From Desulfovibrio sp. (lineage in GTDB: Bacteria; Desulfobacterota; Desulfovibrionia; Desulfovibrionales; Desulfovibrionaceae): DNA of 64,000 nt. Location of the stretch: contig JAFQED010000032.1 in assembly GCA_017415765.1 (NCBI GenBank), positions 68,709-132,708 on the forward strand. The letters are read 5' to 3'. Of the stretch, positions 51,625 to 60,697 are shown piece by piece. Within the stretch, counting starts at the first letter, position 1; each line of letters opens with the position of its first letter. The notes beneath the pieces were generated by a model. That model had not been told where the DNA came from. It ran no database searches and saw only the letters and a program-made list of their open reading frames with translations. Both the position numbers and the translations under genes were made by a program.

Positions 51625-52785
51625 TTATCGAGGGGCGCGCAAGGTCAGCTCCGTAATTTCTGATGGTACAAGCAGTCGCAGCGGAAAGCCCGGCCAGAGC
51701 GCACAGCCGGAACTGACATAGAGCAGATGTGCTCCCAGCTGATAGACCCCCGCCCGGAAGCCATCATTGAAGGCAGCCACCACAAGATCCAGGCCTGCCA
51801 CCTGTCCACCGTGGGTGTGCCCTGAAAGCTGAATATCCACGCCAGCCTCAACGCTCCTGGGGAACAGCGCAGGGCGGTGGGCCAGCAGGATACGGAGGGC
51901 GTCCGGCGGTGCGCCAGTCAGGGCCTTGCCAATATCGGGGAGGGGCAGCCCGAAACGCTGGGCAGCCGGATCCGTAACCCCGGCCATAACCACTGCCTGT
52001 CCCTTTACGTCCAGCACCATATGGCTGTTCTCCAGCAAATGCAGACCCAGGTCACGGCTGGCCTGTGCCCACCTGGCATAGCCCCAGTAGTACTCGTGAT
52101 TACCCAGACAGGAAAAGACCCCCAGCGGCGCATGCAGAGAGCGCAGTGGGCTGAGGTCTTCTGCCAGTTCATCGGGCTGTCCGTCGGCCAGATCGCCGGT
52201 GATGCAAATAAGATCGGGCTTGAGGGCATTGGTGGTCTTGACGATGGATGCCACCCAGTCCCGCTGGAAACTTGTGCTGATGTGCAGGTCTGAAAGCTGG
52301 ACGATACGGAGTCCGTCAAGGGCGCGTGGCAGATGTGGCACTTCAAGACGGATATGGCGTACCTCTGGCACACGTAAGCCCTGCCAGGTGGCCACAGTAG
52401 CCAGCAGCACCGCGATCAGGCTCAGGCCGATCAGCCAACGTCCGGCAGACAGGCGGCACGCGGGCAAGCCCGGTCGCCAGTGGCGGGCCAGCAGCCAGCC
52501 CAATGCAAACAGGTCTCGCAGCAGGCAAAGCACAGTGAGAAAGACCACAGTGCCGTGGCTGATGCCTGTGGCAATCATGGCCCAGCGCGGCAGGGGCGGA
52601 GTGAATGTGCCGTAAAAAAATTCAAAAAGTGGATATTTGGCCGAGCAGACTATCAGGATAGCGGCAAGAACGAGCTTGAGCCAAAGAGGACGGCGCAAAG
52701 GCACGATAAGTCGGATGATCAGATAGAGAGGGAGAACGGTGGCAAGAAGGCGCAGCATGGCAACATGATCTCCAAAAAAGACCAT
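51625..52785 (-). CDS. Membrane-anchored metallophosphoesterase
   Basis: About 386 residues. The N-terminal half has about four hydrophobic helices. The calcineurin-like domain (about 140-375) has all ligand motifs: LSDLHIS, ITGDLADGQ, GNHEYYWG and SGHTHGGQ. It resembles YkuE/YaeI proteins, some of which act on UDP-diacylglucosamine or phospholipids. The frame is open to ATG 52815, but that codon lies inside the ridA terminator hairpin. I place the start at 52785 with low certainty (52758 is also possible). Confidence 0.85.
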   Translation of the reverse strand: MVFFGDHVAMLRLLATVLPLYLIIRLIVPLRRPLWLKLVLAAILIVCSAKYPLFEFFYGTFTPPLPRWAMIATGISHGTVVFLTVLCLLRDLFALGWLLARHWRPGLPACRLSAGRWLIGLSLIAVLLATVATWQGLRVPEVRHIRLEVPHLPRALDGLRIVQLSDLHISTSFQRDWVASIVKTTNALKPDLICITGDLADGQPDELAEDLSPLRSLHAPLGVFSCLGNHEYYWGYARWAQASRDLGLHLLENSHMVLDVKGQAVVMAGVTDPAAQRFGLPLPDIGKALTGAPPDALRILLAHRPALFPRSVEAGVDIQLSGHTHGGQVAGLDLVVAAFNDGFRAGVYQLGAHLLYVSSGCALWPGFPLRLLVPSEITELTLRAPR

Positions 52786-52794
52786 AAGGATAAA

Positions 52795-52829
52795 GCGGAC
52801 AGCAGGGAAATCCATTTCCTGCTGTCCGC
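52795..52829 (-). terminator. Terminator of ridA
   Basis: An imperfect stem of about 12 bp (GCGGACAGCAGG with its complement, 52795-52829), followed by TTT on the minus strand. Confidence 0.65.
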
Positions 52830-52875
52830 CTGTGAAGCAATATGTATGCCGCTCCCTTGCGAAGTGCAGATAAGG

Positions 52876-53259
52876 TCAGCCAAGCACGGCAATGGCCTCT
52901 ATCTCCACCTGCGCGCCAAGGGGCAGGGCAGCTACCTGCACACAGGAACGGGCCGGACAGGGAGCTGTGAAATACTCCTTGTACACGGCGTTGACTTCAG
53001 GAAAGTCCCTGATGTCTGCCAGAAAGACCGTGGTTTTGACCACATCCCCAAGGCCAAGACTCTTGGCAGCCAGTACGGCGGCCAGATTACGGCAAACCTG
53101 TGCGGTCTGGGCGCGGATGTCACCTTCCACCAGTTTGCCTGTGGTCGGATCCAGCGGAACCTGCCCTGAACAGAATACCAAGCCATGGGCAACAACGGCC
53201 TGGCTGTAAGGGCCAACAGCGGCCGGGGCCTTGTCGGTGCTGATAATTGCCTTTTTCAT
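52876..53259 (-). CDS. ridA: RidA-family reactive intermediate imine deaminase
   Basis: A 127-residue trimeric enzyme that hydrolyses reactive 2-aminoacrylate-type imines from pyridoxal-phosphate enzymes. It shows AAVGPYSQAVV, GQVPLDPTTGKLV, VVKTTVFLADIRDF and the active-site Arg in PARSCVQVAALPLGAQVEIEAIA. It lies 18 bp after the amino acid permease gene, so co-transcription with amino acid uptake is likely. Confidence 0.95.
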   Translation of the reverse strand: MKKAIISTDKAPAAVGPYSQAVVAHGLVFCSGQVPLDPTTGKLVEGDIRAQTAQVCRNLAAVLAAKSLGLGDVVKTTVFLADIRDFPEVNAVYKEYFTAPCPARSCVQVAALPLGAQVEIEAIAVLG

Positions 53260-53277
53260 GCCTGTATCCTCACAAAA

Positions 53278-54507
53278 CTATTTGTACATGGGCAGGAGGT
53301 CAAATACAAAGAGTGTGTGACATATGGCCACCACGACTCCGTATACCAGCAAAAGAGTGATGAGCAGGCTGCCCCCCCGCACACGGTAGCCGTGGGCAGC
53401 AAAACGGCTGCGTGCGGCCTTGAGCAACAGGGCCGGCACAATGACGGACCAGAAGGCCGCAGCCAGCCCAGCCCAGCCGATGGCCAGCAGGAAGCCGTCC
53501 GGCCAGAGCAGACCGCAGATAACGGGCGGGGCAAAGGTCACCAGCAGGGTCTTGCTGCGTCCAAGGCGGCTGTCATCAAACTTGCAGAGGTCGGCAATGT
53601 AGTCAAAAAGCCCAAGGCCCGCTCCAAGGAAGGACGTAGCCACAGCCAGCAGCCCAAAGGTTTCCAGTATCCGCAGGATGAAACTGCCATCAAGGTTGCT
53701 GCCCGCAGCCTGCATCAGATTGCCCACATTGCCGCCAGCGGCAATGACATCCTTGAACTGTTCGCGGGGGATAAGTCCATCAGCGGCAGTGATCCAGCAA
53801 AAATAGCAGACCAGGGCCATCAGCGTACCCGCAAGCAGACATTTGTTGATAGTACGGCCGTCACGCCCCATGTATTTGACAAGGCTGGGTACCGAGGCAT
53901 GGAAGCAGAAGGAGGTCAGATAGCTGGAGACAGCCCCCCAGATAAAAATCGCCTCGCCGCCACTGCCCGCGCTGTCCAGCAGGGTAGAAAGACGCAGGTT
54001 GCCCAGCATCCCGCTGACAGAGATGACAAAGGTCAGCACCATGCCACCCATCAGCAGCACCGAAAAGCGATCCACTGCACGCGAACTCCACCAGATACAG
54101 GCAGCCAGCAAAAGGGCAAAGAACAGACTGGAAAGGATGCGCGGCGGGGCAGTGCCAAGGAAGGGCGTAAGGCTTTGCTGGATGATGGAACCGCCACCGC
54201 TCACATAGGCGTACACCAGGATATAGAGCACAAAGGCCACGGCAATACCGTTGGCGGCACTCCAGGCAGGGCCAAGCAGATCCCGCACCAGGGTATGGAA
54301 GCTGTCACCGGGCTGGTAGTGGAGGTTGACTTCCAGCAGGGCCTGGCTGGCTCGGTACATAAAAAACCAGGATACCAGCAGCAGGGCCGTGGACCAGTAA
54401 AACCACATACCGGCCGAAATCATGGGCAGGGCCAGCATACCTGCGCCGATGGCCGTACCGGCCACCAGCATGGATCCGCCAAGGACGGCGGTAAAGGATG
54501 TCTTCAT
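53278..54507 (-). CDS. tyrP: Aromatic amino acid permease (HAAAP family)
   Basis: A 409-residue inner-membrane transporter with 11 hydrophobic helices. The N-terminal GGSMLVAGTAIGAGMLALPMISAG is diagnostic for the Mtr/TnaB/TyrP hydroxy/aromatic amino acid permease family (proton symport). The exact substrate (Tyr or Trp) is not decided by sequence. It is divergent from ettA. Confidence 0.85.
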   Translation of the reverse strand: MKTSFTAVLGGSMLVAGTAIGAGMLALPMISAGMWFYWSTALLLVSWFFMYRASQALLEVNLHYQPGDSFHTLVRDLLGPAWSAANGIAVAFVLYILVYAYVSGGGSIIQQSLTPFLGTAPPRILSSLFFALLLAACIWWSSRAVDRFSVLLMGGMVLTFVISVSGMLGNLRLSTLLDSAGSGGEAIFIWGAVSSYLTSFCFHASVPSLVKYMGRDGRTINKCLLAGTLMALVCYFCWITAADGLIPREQFKDVIAAGGNVGNLMQAAGSNLDGSFILRILETFGLLAVATSFLGAGLGLFDYIADLCKFDDSRLGRSKTLLVTFAPPVICGLLWPDGFLLAIGWAGLAAAFWSVIVPALLLKAARSRFAAHGYRVRGGSLLITLLLVYGVVVAICHTLFVFDLLPMYK

Positions 54508-54637
54508 GGTATCACCTTTTGTGAGAGATAACGGCTCATAGTGGCAGAGAGTACAGGGCTTGGCAAGCGGACGGCTTGAGGCTAAGATATTTTTTTATTC
54601 CGGCCTGCCTGTTGCGGGCCGCAACGCCGAGGATGAC

Positions 54638-56320
54638 ATGAGCAACGAACCGGACAAAATTATTTATTCCATGATCCGCGTCTCCAAGCGGCATGGTCAA
54701 AAGGAAGTCCTGAAGGATATTTCCCTTTCCTATTTTTATGGTGCAAAAATTGGTGTGCTGGGCCTCAACGGTGCGGGCAAATCCAGTCTGCTCAAGATTT
54801 TGGCAGGAGTGGATCAGTCCTTTGACGGCAAGACCGTACTGGCCCCCGGCTATACCATCGGCTATCTGGAGCAGGAGCCGCTGATCGGTGAAACCCGCAC
54901 TGTACGAGAAGTAGCCGAGGAAGGCGTGGCAGAGCTGGCCGCCATTGCCAAAGAATTTGAGGAGATCAACGCCAGGTTTGCCGAGCCGATGGAAGCGGAC
55001 GAAATGGACGCCCTCATCGCCCGGCAGGCCGAGGTGCAGGAGCTGATGGACGCCAAAAACGTCTGGGATCTGGACTCTCGGCTGGAAATGGCGATGGATG
55101 CACTGCGCTGTCCTCCCGCAGATATGACGGTGGACAAGATCTCCGGTGGTGAACGCCGCCGCGTGGCCCTCTGCCGTTTGCTGTTGCAATCCCCTGACAT
55201 CCTGCTGCTGGACGAACCCACCAACCATCTGGATGCCGAATCCGTAGCCTGGCTGGAGCGTTACCTCTCAACCTTCCCCGGTACGGTCATTGCCGTGACC
55301 CACGACCGTTATTTTCTTGATAATGTTGCCGGCTGGATACTGGAGCTTGATCGTGGGCGCGGTATCCCGTGGAAGGGGAACTATTCTTCCTGGCTGGAGC
55401 AGAAGCAAAAGCGTCTTGCCGGAGAAGAAAAGGCCGAGGCTGAACGCCAGAAAACCCTTGCCCGTGAGCTGGAATGGATACGCATGTCGCCCAAGGGCCG
55501 CCATGCCAAGGGCAAGGCCCGTATCAACGCCTATGAGGCCATGCTCTCGCATGAAAGCGAAAAACGCGCCCCTGACCTTGAAATCTACATCCCGCCGGGA
55601 CCACGGCTGGGCAAGAGCGTCATTGAGCTGAAGGACGTCAGCAAAAGCATGGGTGATCGACTGTTGATGGAAAACGTCAACGCCATTATCCCGGCCGGGG
55701 CCATCGTGGGCATCATCGGCCCCAATGGCGCGGGTAAAACCACCCTTTTCAGGATGCTGACCGGGGCAGAACAGCCTGACAGCGGCAGCCTCAGCGTGGG
55801 GGAAACCGTCAAGTTTGCCCATGTGGATCAGGGGCGCGAATCGCTCACACCGGGCAAGAGCGTCTATGAAATCATCAGCGATGGGGCTGAAGTCATCAAA
55901 CTTGGTTCGCGTGAAATCAATGCCCGCGCCTACTGTACGCGCTTCAACTTCCACGGGGCAGACCAGCAGAAAAAGGTGGACGTGCTCTCTGGCGGTGAAC
56001 GCAACCGTCTGCACCTTGCGCGTATGCTGAAATCCGGTGCCAATGTGCTGCTGCTGGACGAACCCACCAACGATATCGATGTGAACACCATGCGTGCCCT
56101 TGAGGACGCTCTGGACAATTTTGCCGGTTGCGCCCTCATCATCAGCCACGACCGCTGGTTCCTTGACCGGCTGGCCACCCATATGATAGCTTTTGAAGGG
56201 GATTCCAGCGTTACCTTTTTTGACGGCAACTTCTCGGAATACGAAGCCGACCGCAAAAAGCGTCTGGGCAAGGACGCCGAGACGCCGCATCGGCCCAAGT
56301 TCCGTAAGCTGACACGATAG
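54638..56320 (+). CDS. ettA: ABC-F translational throttle EttA
   Basis: A 560-residue soluble protein with two ABC domains and no membrane part. Domain 1 has GLNGAGKSS, KISGGERRRVALCRLLL and LLDEPTNHLDAESVAWLE. Domain 2 has GPNGAGKTT, LSGGERNRLHLARML and LLDEPTNDIDVNTMRALE. The ABC-F linker and the arm inserts are present. Length and motifs match EttA (about 555 residues), which binds the ribosomal E site and gates translation by ATP/ADP ratio. ATG 54638 has GAGGAT 6 bases upstream; the frame is open from 54560. Confidence 0.93.
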   Translation: MSNEPDKIIYSMIRVSKRHGQKEVLKDISLSYFYGAKIGVLGLNGAGKSSLLKILAGVDQSFDGKTVLAPGYTIGYLEQEPLIGETRTVREVAEEGVAELAAIAKEFEEINARFAEPMEADEMDALIARQAEVQELMDAKNVWDLDSRLEMAMDALRCPPADMTVDKISGGERRRVALCRLLLQSPDILLLDEPTNHLDAESVAWLERYLSTFPGTVIAVTHDRYFLDNVAGWILELDRGRGIPWKGNYSSWLEQKQKRLAGEEKAEAERQKTLARELEWIRMSPKGRHAKGKARINAYEAMLSHESEKRAPDLEIYIPPGPRLGKSVIELKDVSKSMGDRLLMENVNAIIPAGAIVGIIGPNGAGKTTLFRMLTGAEQPDSGSLSVGETVKFAHVDQGRESLTPGKSVYEIISDGAEVIKLGSREINARAYCTRFNFHGADQQKKVDVLSGGERNRLHLARMLKSGANVLLLDEPTNDIDVNTMRALEDALDNFAGCALIISHDRWFLDRLATHMIAFEGDSSVTFFDGNFSEYEADRKKRLGKDAETPHRPKFRKLTR

Positions 56321-56369
56321 ACAGCCAATGTGCCGGGTTTTGCCCCGGCACGCTGCGTTTGGAGGTTAT

Positions 56370-58016
56370 ATGAACAAAAGCTGCAAGGAGCGTCCCGGCG
56401 CACTGGCCTTTGCTGGCCGCATTTTTCTGGCTGTCATGGCCCTGTTTCCGGGGCAACCCGTAACGCAAGCCGCAGCGCAGCCTGCAGTTCAGCCCGCAGC
56501 CGCACCTCAGATCACGACCCCGCATGAAACCGGAGGAGACTGCGCCGCGCCACGGCTGGCTGTTATTTCGCCATCCGGGGCCATGCTGGAGGTGGAGCAG
56601 ACCGTCAATGCCCGTGCGGTGAGGGAAGGGGAGGGACTTGTCCACATTGCGAGTTTTTTGCTGCCTCCCGATGCGGAGCTGACCCGTCTGGAAGCAGTGG
56701 GCAGGACAGTCATGCGCTGGTACAGCCAGCCGCAGGCACGTTCCTCTGTCTCCCGGCGGCAGGAACTGGAAGGAGAGCGCGACAGACTCACAGGCGAGCT
56801 GGCTGCCGTCAGAGCAGAGCAAAGTGTCTGGCAGGTCATGCCACAAAACTTTTCCTCCGGGGATACGGCCCAGCGTGTTGCCGACATCCGGGAACATCTG
56901 CCGAGGCTCGTACAGCGCGAGGCCGCACTGGAACAGCGTCTCAAGCTGCTGAAAGCCGAGTTGCAGGTTTTGCCCCCGGCGCAGGAGCTGGGGCAGCGCA
57001 TTACCTTGCTCATGCAAGCCAGTCCGACTGTAAACAGTGCAGGTGATGCACACCCTGTCACCCTGCGCTATACGTACAGTCTGCCCGGTTGCGGCTGGCG
57101 GCCTGTGTATGGCTTTGATGCCCATTCGGGGCAGAGGCATGCCGGTGAAGGCAGCGTCAGTGTGCGGCTTATGGCCGAGGTCTGGCAAAATTCCGGGCAG
57201 GACTGGACTGGTGCGCAAATCAGGCTGGTCACACAGGGGGCAGGAGCGCGCGAGCCGCGTCCGTTACCAGTATGGCAGGTACAGGCCAGACTGGAAAAGC
57301 GCGCACGCGGGGAGGGCGCACAGGCATATAAGGCAGCCCGCAGCAGCAATCTTGTGGGGGCGGCCATGGGTGATGCAAGTCATGCGGATGTGAAGCTGGA
57401 CTCTCAGGGAGCTTACGCCGTCTGGGAGCCGGAGGTACGCGGTTTGCCGCAGGGGGCATCCCGCCTGATGCTGCGGGAGGATGTCTGGCAGGCACCCTTG
57501 CAGTGGCTGGCCCGTCCCGCTGTGGAAGGGCCTTGCCCGGTCTGGCTCAAGGCGGCATATGCACTTCCGGCTGGGCAGGTTTGGCCTGAGGGTGATGCTC
57601 TATTCAGTGTGGATGGCCAGAGTGTGGGGCGTGGCCATTTTCGTCCGATCGACGGTAAGGCCGAACTCTTTTTCGGGGCAGACCCACGGGTGAGCCTGCT
57701 GGTAACGGCAGACAGCCAAAAGCGTGGAGAAAGCGGCTTTATTGACAGGCGACGTGTCTGGTCGTGGGCGTGGACCTACCGTATCCGAAACGGACATGGA
57801 CGGCCCATTGAGGTCACGCTGGAACGCCCGGCCCCGCGCATAGTGGATGCCGATGTTACCGTGCGGTATGAGGACAGGCCGGAAGCGGTGCTGGATGCCG
57901 GAAAGCATCTCCTGCGCTGGCAGTTGGACGTGGAGCCTGGAGCCGAGGCTGAAGTGCGTCATGCACTCAGCATCAACGCTCCCAGGGATATGGCACTGGA
58001 TCCTGTGGCTCCTTAA
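56370..58016 (+). CDS. DUF4139/MuiA-like exported protein
   Basis: About 548 residues. It has a signal sequence (LAFAGRIFLAVMALFPGQPVTQAA) and a beta-rich N-terminal domain (DUF4140-like). A helical coiled-coil stretch (about 120-215, rich in Glu/Arg/Leu/Gln) precedes a C-terminal DUF4139-like domain (VTLRYTYSLPGCGWRPVYGFDA and RVWSWAWTYRIRNGHGRPIEVTLE). Such proteins are called mucoidy inhibitor MuiA-like; function is not established. ATG 56370 has GGAGG 6 bases upstream; the frame is open from 56328. It lies 49 bp downstream of ettA. Confidence 0.78.
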   Translation: MNKSCKERPGALAFAGRIFLAVMALFPGQPVTQAAAQPAVQPAAAPQITTPHETGGDCAAPRLAVISPSGAMLEVEQTVNARAVREGEGLVHIASFLLPPDAELTRLEAVGRTVMRWYSQPQARSSVSRRQELEGERDRLTGELAAVRAEQSVWQVMPQNFSSGDTAQRVADIREHLPRLVQREAALEQRLKLLKAELQVLPPAQELGQRITLLMQASPTVNSAGDAHPVTLRYTYSLPGCGWRPVYGFDAHSGQRHAGEGSVSVRLMAEVWQNSGQDWTGAQIRLVTQGAGAREPRPLPVWQVQARLEKRARGEGAQAYKAARSSNLVGAAMGDASHADVKLDSQGAYAVWEPEVRGLPQGASRLMLREDVWQAPLQWLARPAVEGPCPVWLKAAYALPAGQVWPEGDALFSVDGQSVGRGHFRPIDGKAELFFGADPRVSLLVTADSQKRGESGFIDRRRVWSWAWTYRIRNGHGRPIEVTLERPAPRIVDADVTVRYEDRPEAVLDAGKHLLRWQLDVEPGAEAEVRHALSINAPRDMALDPVAP

Positions 58017-58044
58017 AATAAGCTCATCCCTCTGTTCTCTCGTT

Positions 58045-58812
58045 TCATACCGGGGGAGCAGAGGGAGCATCCTCCGGTCGGGGAGTTCTGGCAACAACCA
58101 GGACGCACAGGCTGCTGGCCCCGGCGACTTTCAGGCAACGGCAGGCTTCTCGCATGGTGCTGCCTGTGGTCATGACATCATCCACAAGCCAGAGGCGCAT
58201 CCCGCGCACGTCTGGCCGGGCAGCAAAGCTACCCCGCAGATTCCTTGCCCTGTCCTGTGCGGTCAGCCCCGCCTGTGCCGGAGTATGCCGGACTTTTTGC
58301 AAAAGCTCCGGCCGCAGGGGCAGATCCCCCTGTTTTTGCAGTCCCCTGACCAGTTCATGGGCCTGATTGAAACCCCGGTCACAGAGATGCCTGGGGTGCT
58401 GCGGTACAGCCAGTATAGCGTCCGGGCGGGGCAGACAGGCAGAGGCTTGCAGCAGGCAGCCCGCCAGGACAGGGGCCAGGGTCAGTTCGCCGTCAAACTT
58501 GAGGCGTAGCAGGGCATCCCGCAAGGCAGCGCGGTAAAGACCCCAGACAGCAACGGCATCCCAGGGCGGGGGGTCAACGGCACAGCGGCCACAAATGTGG
58601 GTCTGCGTTCCCTCCAGCGGCAGGGCGCAGCATCGGCATGAACGGATATTCCTGGGAACAAGTCGTGCCCGGCAGTGGGGGCAGAGCTTTTCCGCAGACA
58701 GAAAATCCATGGGAGGCGCAAGAGGCTGTGGGGCAAAGGGGCGCAAACAGAACGTGCAGCGGACTTCATCCAGCCCCAGTGCGCGTTGGTATTGCCGCAG
58801 GGTGTCTCTCAT
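58045..58812 (-). CDS. comF: ComF-family phosphoribosyltransferase-like protein
   Basis: A 255-residue protein. A zinc-ribbon-like N-terminus (CTFCLRPF, CPHCRARL, CRCCALPL, CGRC) is followed by a phosphoribosyltransferase domain (RGFNQAHELV, RNLRGSFAAR, and the PRPP loop LVDDVMTTGSTMREA). ComF is linked to DNA uptake and competence or to recycling of nucleotides; the reaction is not known here. The start is ATG 58812, overlapping the stop of the flavoprotein gene (ATGA); the frame is open to 58869. Confidence 0.9.
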   Translation of the reverse strand: MRDTLRQYQRALGLDEVRCTFCLRPFAPQPLAPPMDFLSAEKLCPHCRARLVPRNIRSCRCCALPLEGTQTHICGRCAVDPPPWDAVAVWGLYRAALRDALLRLKFDGELTLAPVLAGCLLQASACLPRPDAILAVPQHPRHLCDRGFNQAHELVRGLQKQGDLPLRPELLQKVRHTPAQAGLTAQDRARNLRGSFAARPDVRGMRLWLVDDVMTTGSTMREACRCLKVAGASSLCVLVVARTPRPEDAPSAPPV

Positions 58813-59408
58813 CGGGCAGGGCTGCCAGAGATGTGCAAGGTGCTCTCCTTTCCCCACTGGTATCCCCATGCGTACATGGCGTCTGTCACTTGCGGCCTGG
58901 CCGCGAGGTCTTCCCTGTCATCCAGTCCGCGCAGACAGCGCGGCTCTGCCAGACGAAAGCCGTGGAGCTGGCAAAAGCAGTTGAGGGTAAGCCTGGCCCC
59001 GTCAAACAGGCGCAGTCCGCGCGGGCGGCCAGCGGCCAGAATGGCTGCGGCCGGACGGCGAAGGGCTGTATCTGTCTTACCCGCAGCCCAAAAGCGTTGG
59101 CTGCGGTCAATAAATGATTTTGCATGGGCGGGCAGCCCGTAAAAGTGGATGGGCGCAGCCAGTAACAGAAAGTCCGCTCTGCCCAGCATGGCAAACAGCT
59201 GCTCTGCGCCATCCCCGGCCAGGATGCACTGATGGGGTGGTTTTTGACAGGCCCCGCAAGCCGCGCAGGGCCTGATGCTATAGTCACGCAGGGCGGCAAG
59301 GCGCATAGTAAGCCCCCCAGCCGTTGCGCCGGCAATGAAGGCATCAGCCAGCGTATCGCTGACCCCGTTGGCCCGTGGGCTGCAAAGCAGGGCCAGACCT
59401 TGTCTCAC
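58809..59408 (-). CDS. Flavodoxin-like NAD(P)H-dependent FMN/iron-sulfur flavoprotein
   Basis: A 199-residue flavodoxin-fold protein (LLCSPRANGVSDTLADAFIAG binds FMN phosphate). It has the cysteine cluster CAACGACQ (48-55) plus a further Cys in HQC, typical of iron-sulfur flavoproteins. The C-terminal part diverges. It is probably an electron-transfer or quinone/metal reductase. It overlaps the MBL-fold gene by 4 bases and comF by 4 bases. Confidence 0.8.
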   Translation of the reverse strand: MRQGLALLCSPRANGVSDTLADAFIAGATAGGLTMRLAALRDYSIRPCAACGACQKPPHQCILAGDGAEQLFAMLGRADFLLLAAPIHFYGLPAHAKSFIDRSQRFWAAGKTDTALRRPAAAILAAGRPRGLRLFDGARLTLNCFCQLHGFRLAEPRCLRGLDDREDLAARPQVTDAMYAWGYQWGKESTLHISGSPAR

Positions 59409-60031
59409 TCGGCAAACTCGCCACAGAAAGGATTGTTGTGCCGTTCATCGCCAATTGTTGTTGCCGGGCCGTGGCCAGGGTAAACCAGGGTCTCGTCCGG
59501 CAGACTGAAGAGCTGCTCCCGGACGGAGCGCAGCAGGGTCTGAAGATCCCCACCGGGGAAGTCCGATCGGCCAATGGAGCGGTAAAACAGTGTGTCGCCC
59601 GTAAAAATCAGGCCGTGTTCAGGAAAATAGAGGGAAACACCCCCCGGTGTATGGCCGGGTGTGGGCAGGACGCGACATGCCATGTTGCCAAGCTGCACCG
59701 TCCCCTGTGGCATGGGCAGGCTTTCAAAGGGAGTGACGCGGGGGAAGCCCCAAATACCGCCGTCAGAGGCTTCGGTACCGGCAAGGCAGTCCTCGTCCGC
59801 AGAGATATAGACAGGGGCCTGACTTGCCTGTGCCAGTTCTGCCACGCCGTAGAGATGGTCAAAGTGGCGGTGGGTCAGACAAATGGCCGCCAGCTGCAGG
59901 GAGTGCCCTTTCAGGTATTCCAGCATGGGGGCAGGGTCGCCACCCACGTCCACGGCTATGGCCTGGCCTTGGTGGTGGAACAGGTAGCTGTTGGTCTGGA
60001 GTGGCCCCAGGGGGAAGGTTGCTACGGGCAT
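59405..60031 (-). CDS. Metallo-beta-lactamase-fold hydrolase (glyoxalase II-like)
   Basis: A 208-residue protein. The metal motif LTHRHFDHLYG (HxHxDH) is followed by PTPGHTPGGVSLYFPEHGLIFTGDTLFY and VYPGHGPATTIGDE. These are the GloB-like hydroxyacylglutathione or thioester hydrolase signatures; in anaerobes without glutathione another thiol ester is likely. The stop overlaps the flavoprotein start. Confidence 0.9.
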   Translation of the reverse strand: MPVATFPLGPLQTNSYLFHHQGQAIAVDVGGDPAPMLEYLKGHSLQLAAICLTHRHFDHLYGVAELAQASQAPVYISADEDCLAGTEASDGGIWGFPRVTPFESLPMPQGTVQLGNMACRVLPTPGHTPGGVSLYFPEHGLIFTGDTLFYRSIGRSDFPGGDLQTLLRSVREQLFSLPDETLVYPGHGPATTIGDERHNNPFCGEFAE

Positions 60032-60097
60032 GGCGCGTCCTTATGGATAAGATTGTTCCCTTGCAGTTTACATGAGAGCCACCCGGCGGGCAAGGCT

Positions 60098-60445
60098 CTA
60101 CCATTGCTTGAAAATCACCCATGCAGCCAGCACGATAAGCGCAAAACCCACAACATGGTTCCAGCGCAACGGCTCATGCAGCCAGAGGGTGGAAAAAAGC
60201 ATGAAAACCGTCAGGGAGATGACTTCCTGGATGGTTTTAAGTTCTGCAGCGGAAAAATGTCCGTAACCAATGCGGTTGGCGGGCACTTGCAAGAGGTATT
60301 CAAAAAAGGCAATGCCCCAGCTTGTCAGGATAACGATGGGCAGGGCCATACCCTTGTAGCGCAAGTGTCCATACCATGCGAAGGTCATAAAAATGTTGGA
60401 AAGCGTGAGCAATATCACCGTAGTTGCGGGAATGGGAAGATTCAT
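60098..60445 (-). CDS. DUF486/DMT-family small membrane protein
   Basis: 115 residues with four hydrophobic helices: VILLTLSNIFMTFAWYGHL, the region around PIVILTSWGIAFFEYLLQVP, IQEVISLTVFMLFST and VVGFALIVLAAWVIF. It is a member of the small-multidrug-transporter-like DUF486 family; substrate unknown. It precedes the MBL-fold gene in the same direction by 66 bp, so the two may be co-transcribed. Confidence 0.85.
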   Translation of the reverse strand: MNLPIPATTVILLTLSNIFMTFAWYGHLRYKGMALPIVILTSWGIAFFEYLLQVPANRIGYGHFSAAELKTIQEVISLTVFMLFSTLWLHEPLRWNHVVGFALIVLAAWVIFKQW

Positions 60446-60470
60446 GTCGGCCTGCCTTGCAGCATGAAAA

Positions 60471-60490
60471 AACCGCCCCGAAGGGCGGTT
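60471..60490 (-). terminator. Terminator of tRNA-Pro
   Basis: An 8-bp stem (60471-60478 with 60483-60490), CGAA loop, and a T-run on the minus strand (A-run at 60467-60472), 8 bp after the tRNA. Confidence 0.85.
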
Positions 60491-60498
60491 TTACTTTC

Positions 60499-60576
60499 TG
60501 GTCGGGATGGCGCGATTTGAACGCGCGGCCTCAGCGTCCCGAACGCTGCGCTCTAGCCAAACTGAGCCACATCCCG
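60499..60576 (-). tRNA. tRNA-Pro(CGG)
   Basis: A 78-nt cloverleaf on the minus strand. The acceptor stem CGGGATG/CATCCCG is fully paired, the anticodon stem is CAGCG/CGCTG, and loop TTCGGGA gives anticodon CGG. The T-arm is GTTCAAATC, and CCA is encoded. Confidence 0.95.
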
Positions 60577-60588
60577 TGTAGCTTTTGT

Positions 60589-60617
60589 TTTGTAAGCTAC
60601 ACTATGATTTTTCGCAA
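60589..60617 (-). promoter_or_regulatory. Promoter of tRNA-Pro, with overlapping inverted repeat
   Basis: On the minus strand, TTGCGA (60617-60612), a 17-base spacer and TACAAA (60594-60589). A 9-bp inverted repeat (60576-60584 with 60594-60602) directly abuts the tRNA 5' end and spans the -10 box. This could be chance or a regulator site. Confidence 0.6.
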
Positions 60618-60697
60618 GTATTTTTTTTATTTGCATGTGCTTTTTTTATGGCGTATATTCACACATTCCGTTTGGATGAATGTTTGGAGTTGTCCTG

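Noticed and set aside
53185..54531. 448-codon open frame antisense to the aromatic amino acid permease
   Set aside because: The minus-strand product is a clear membrane transporter; the plus frame is highly hydrophilic and has no start signal.
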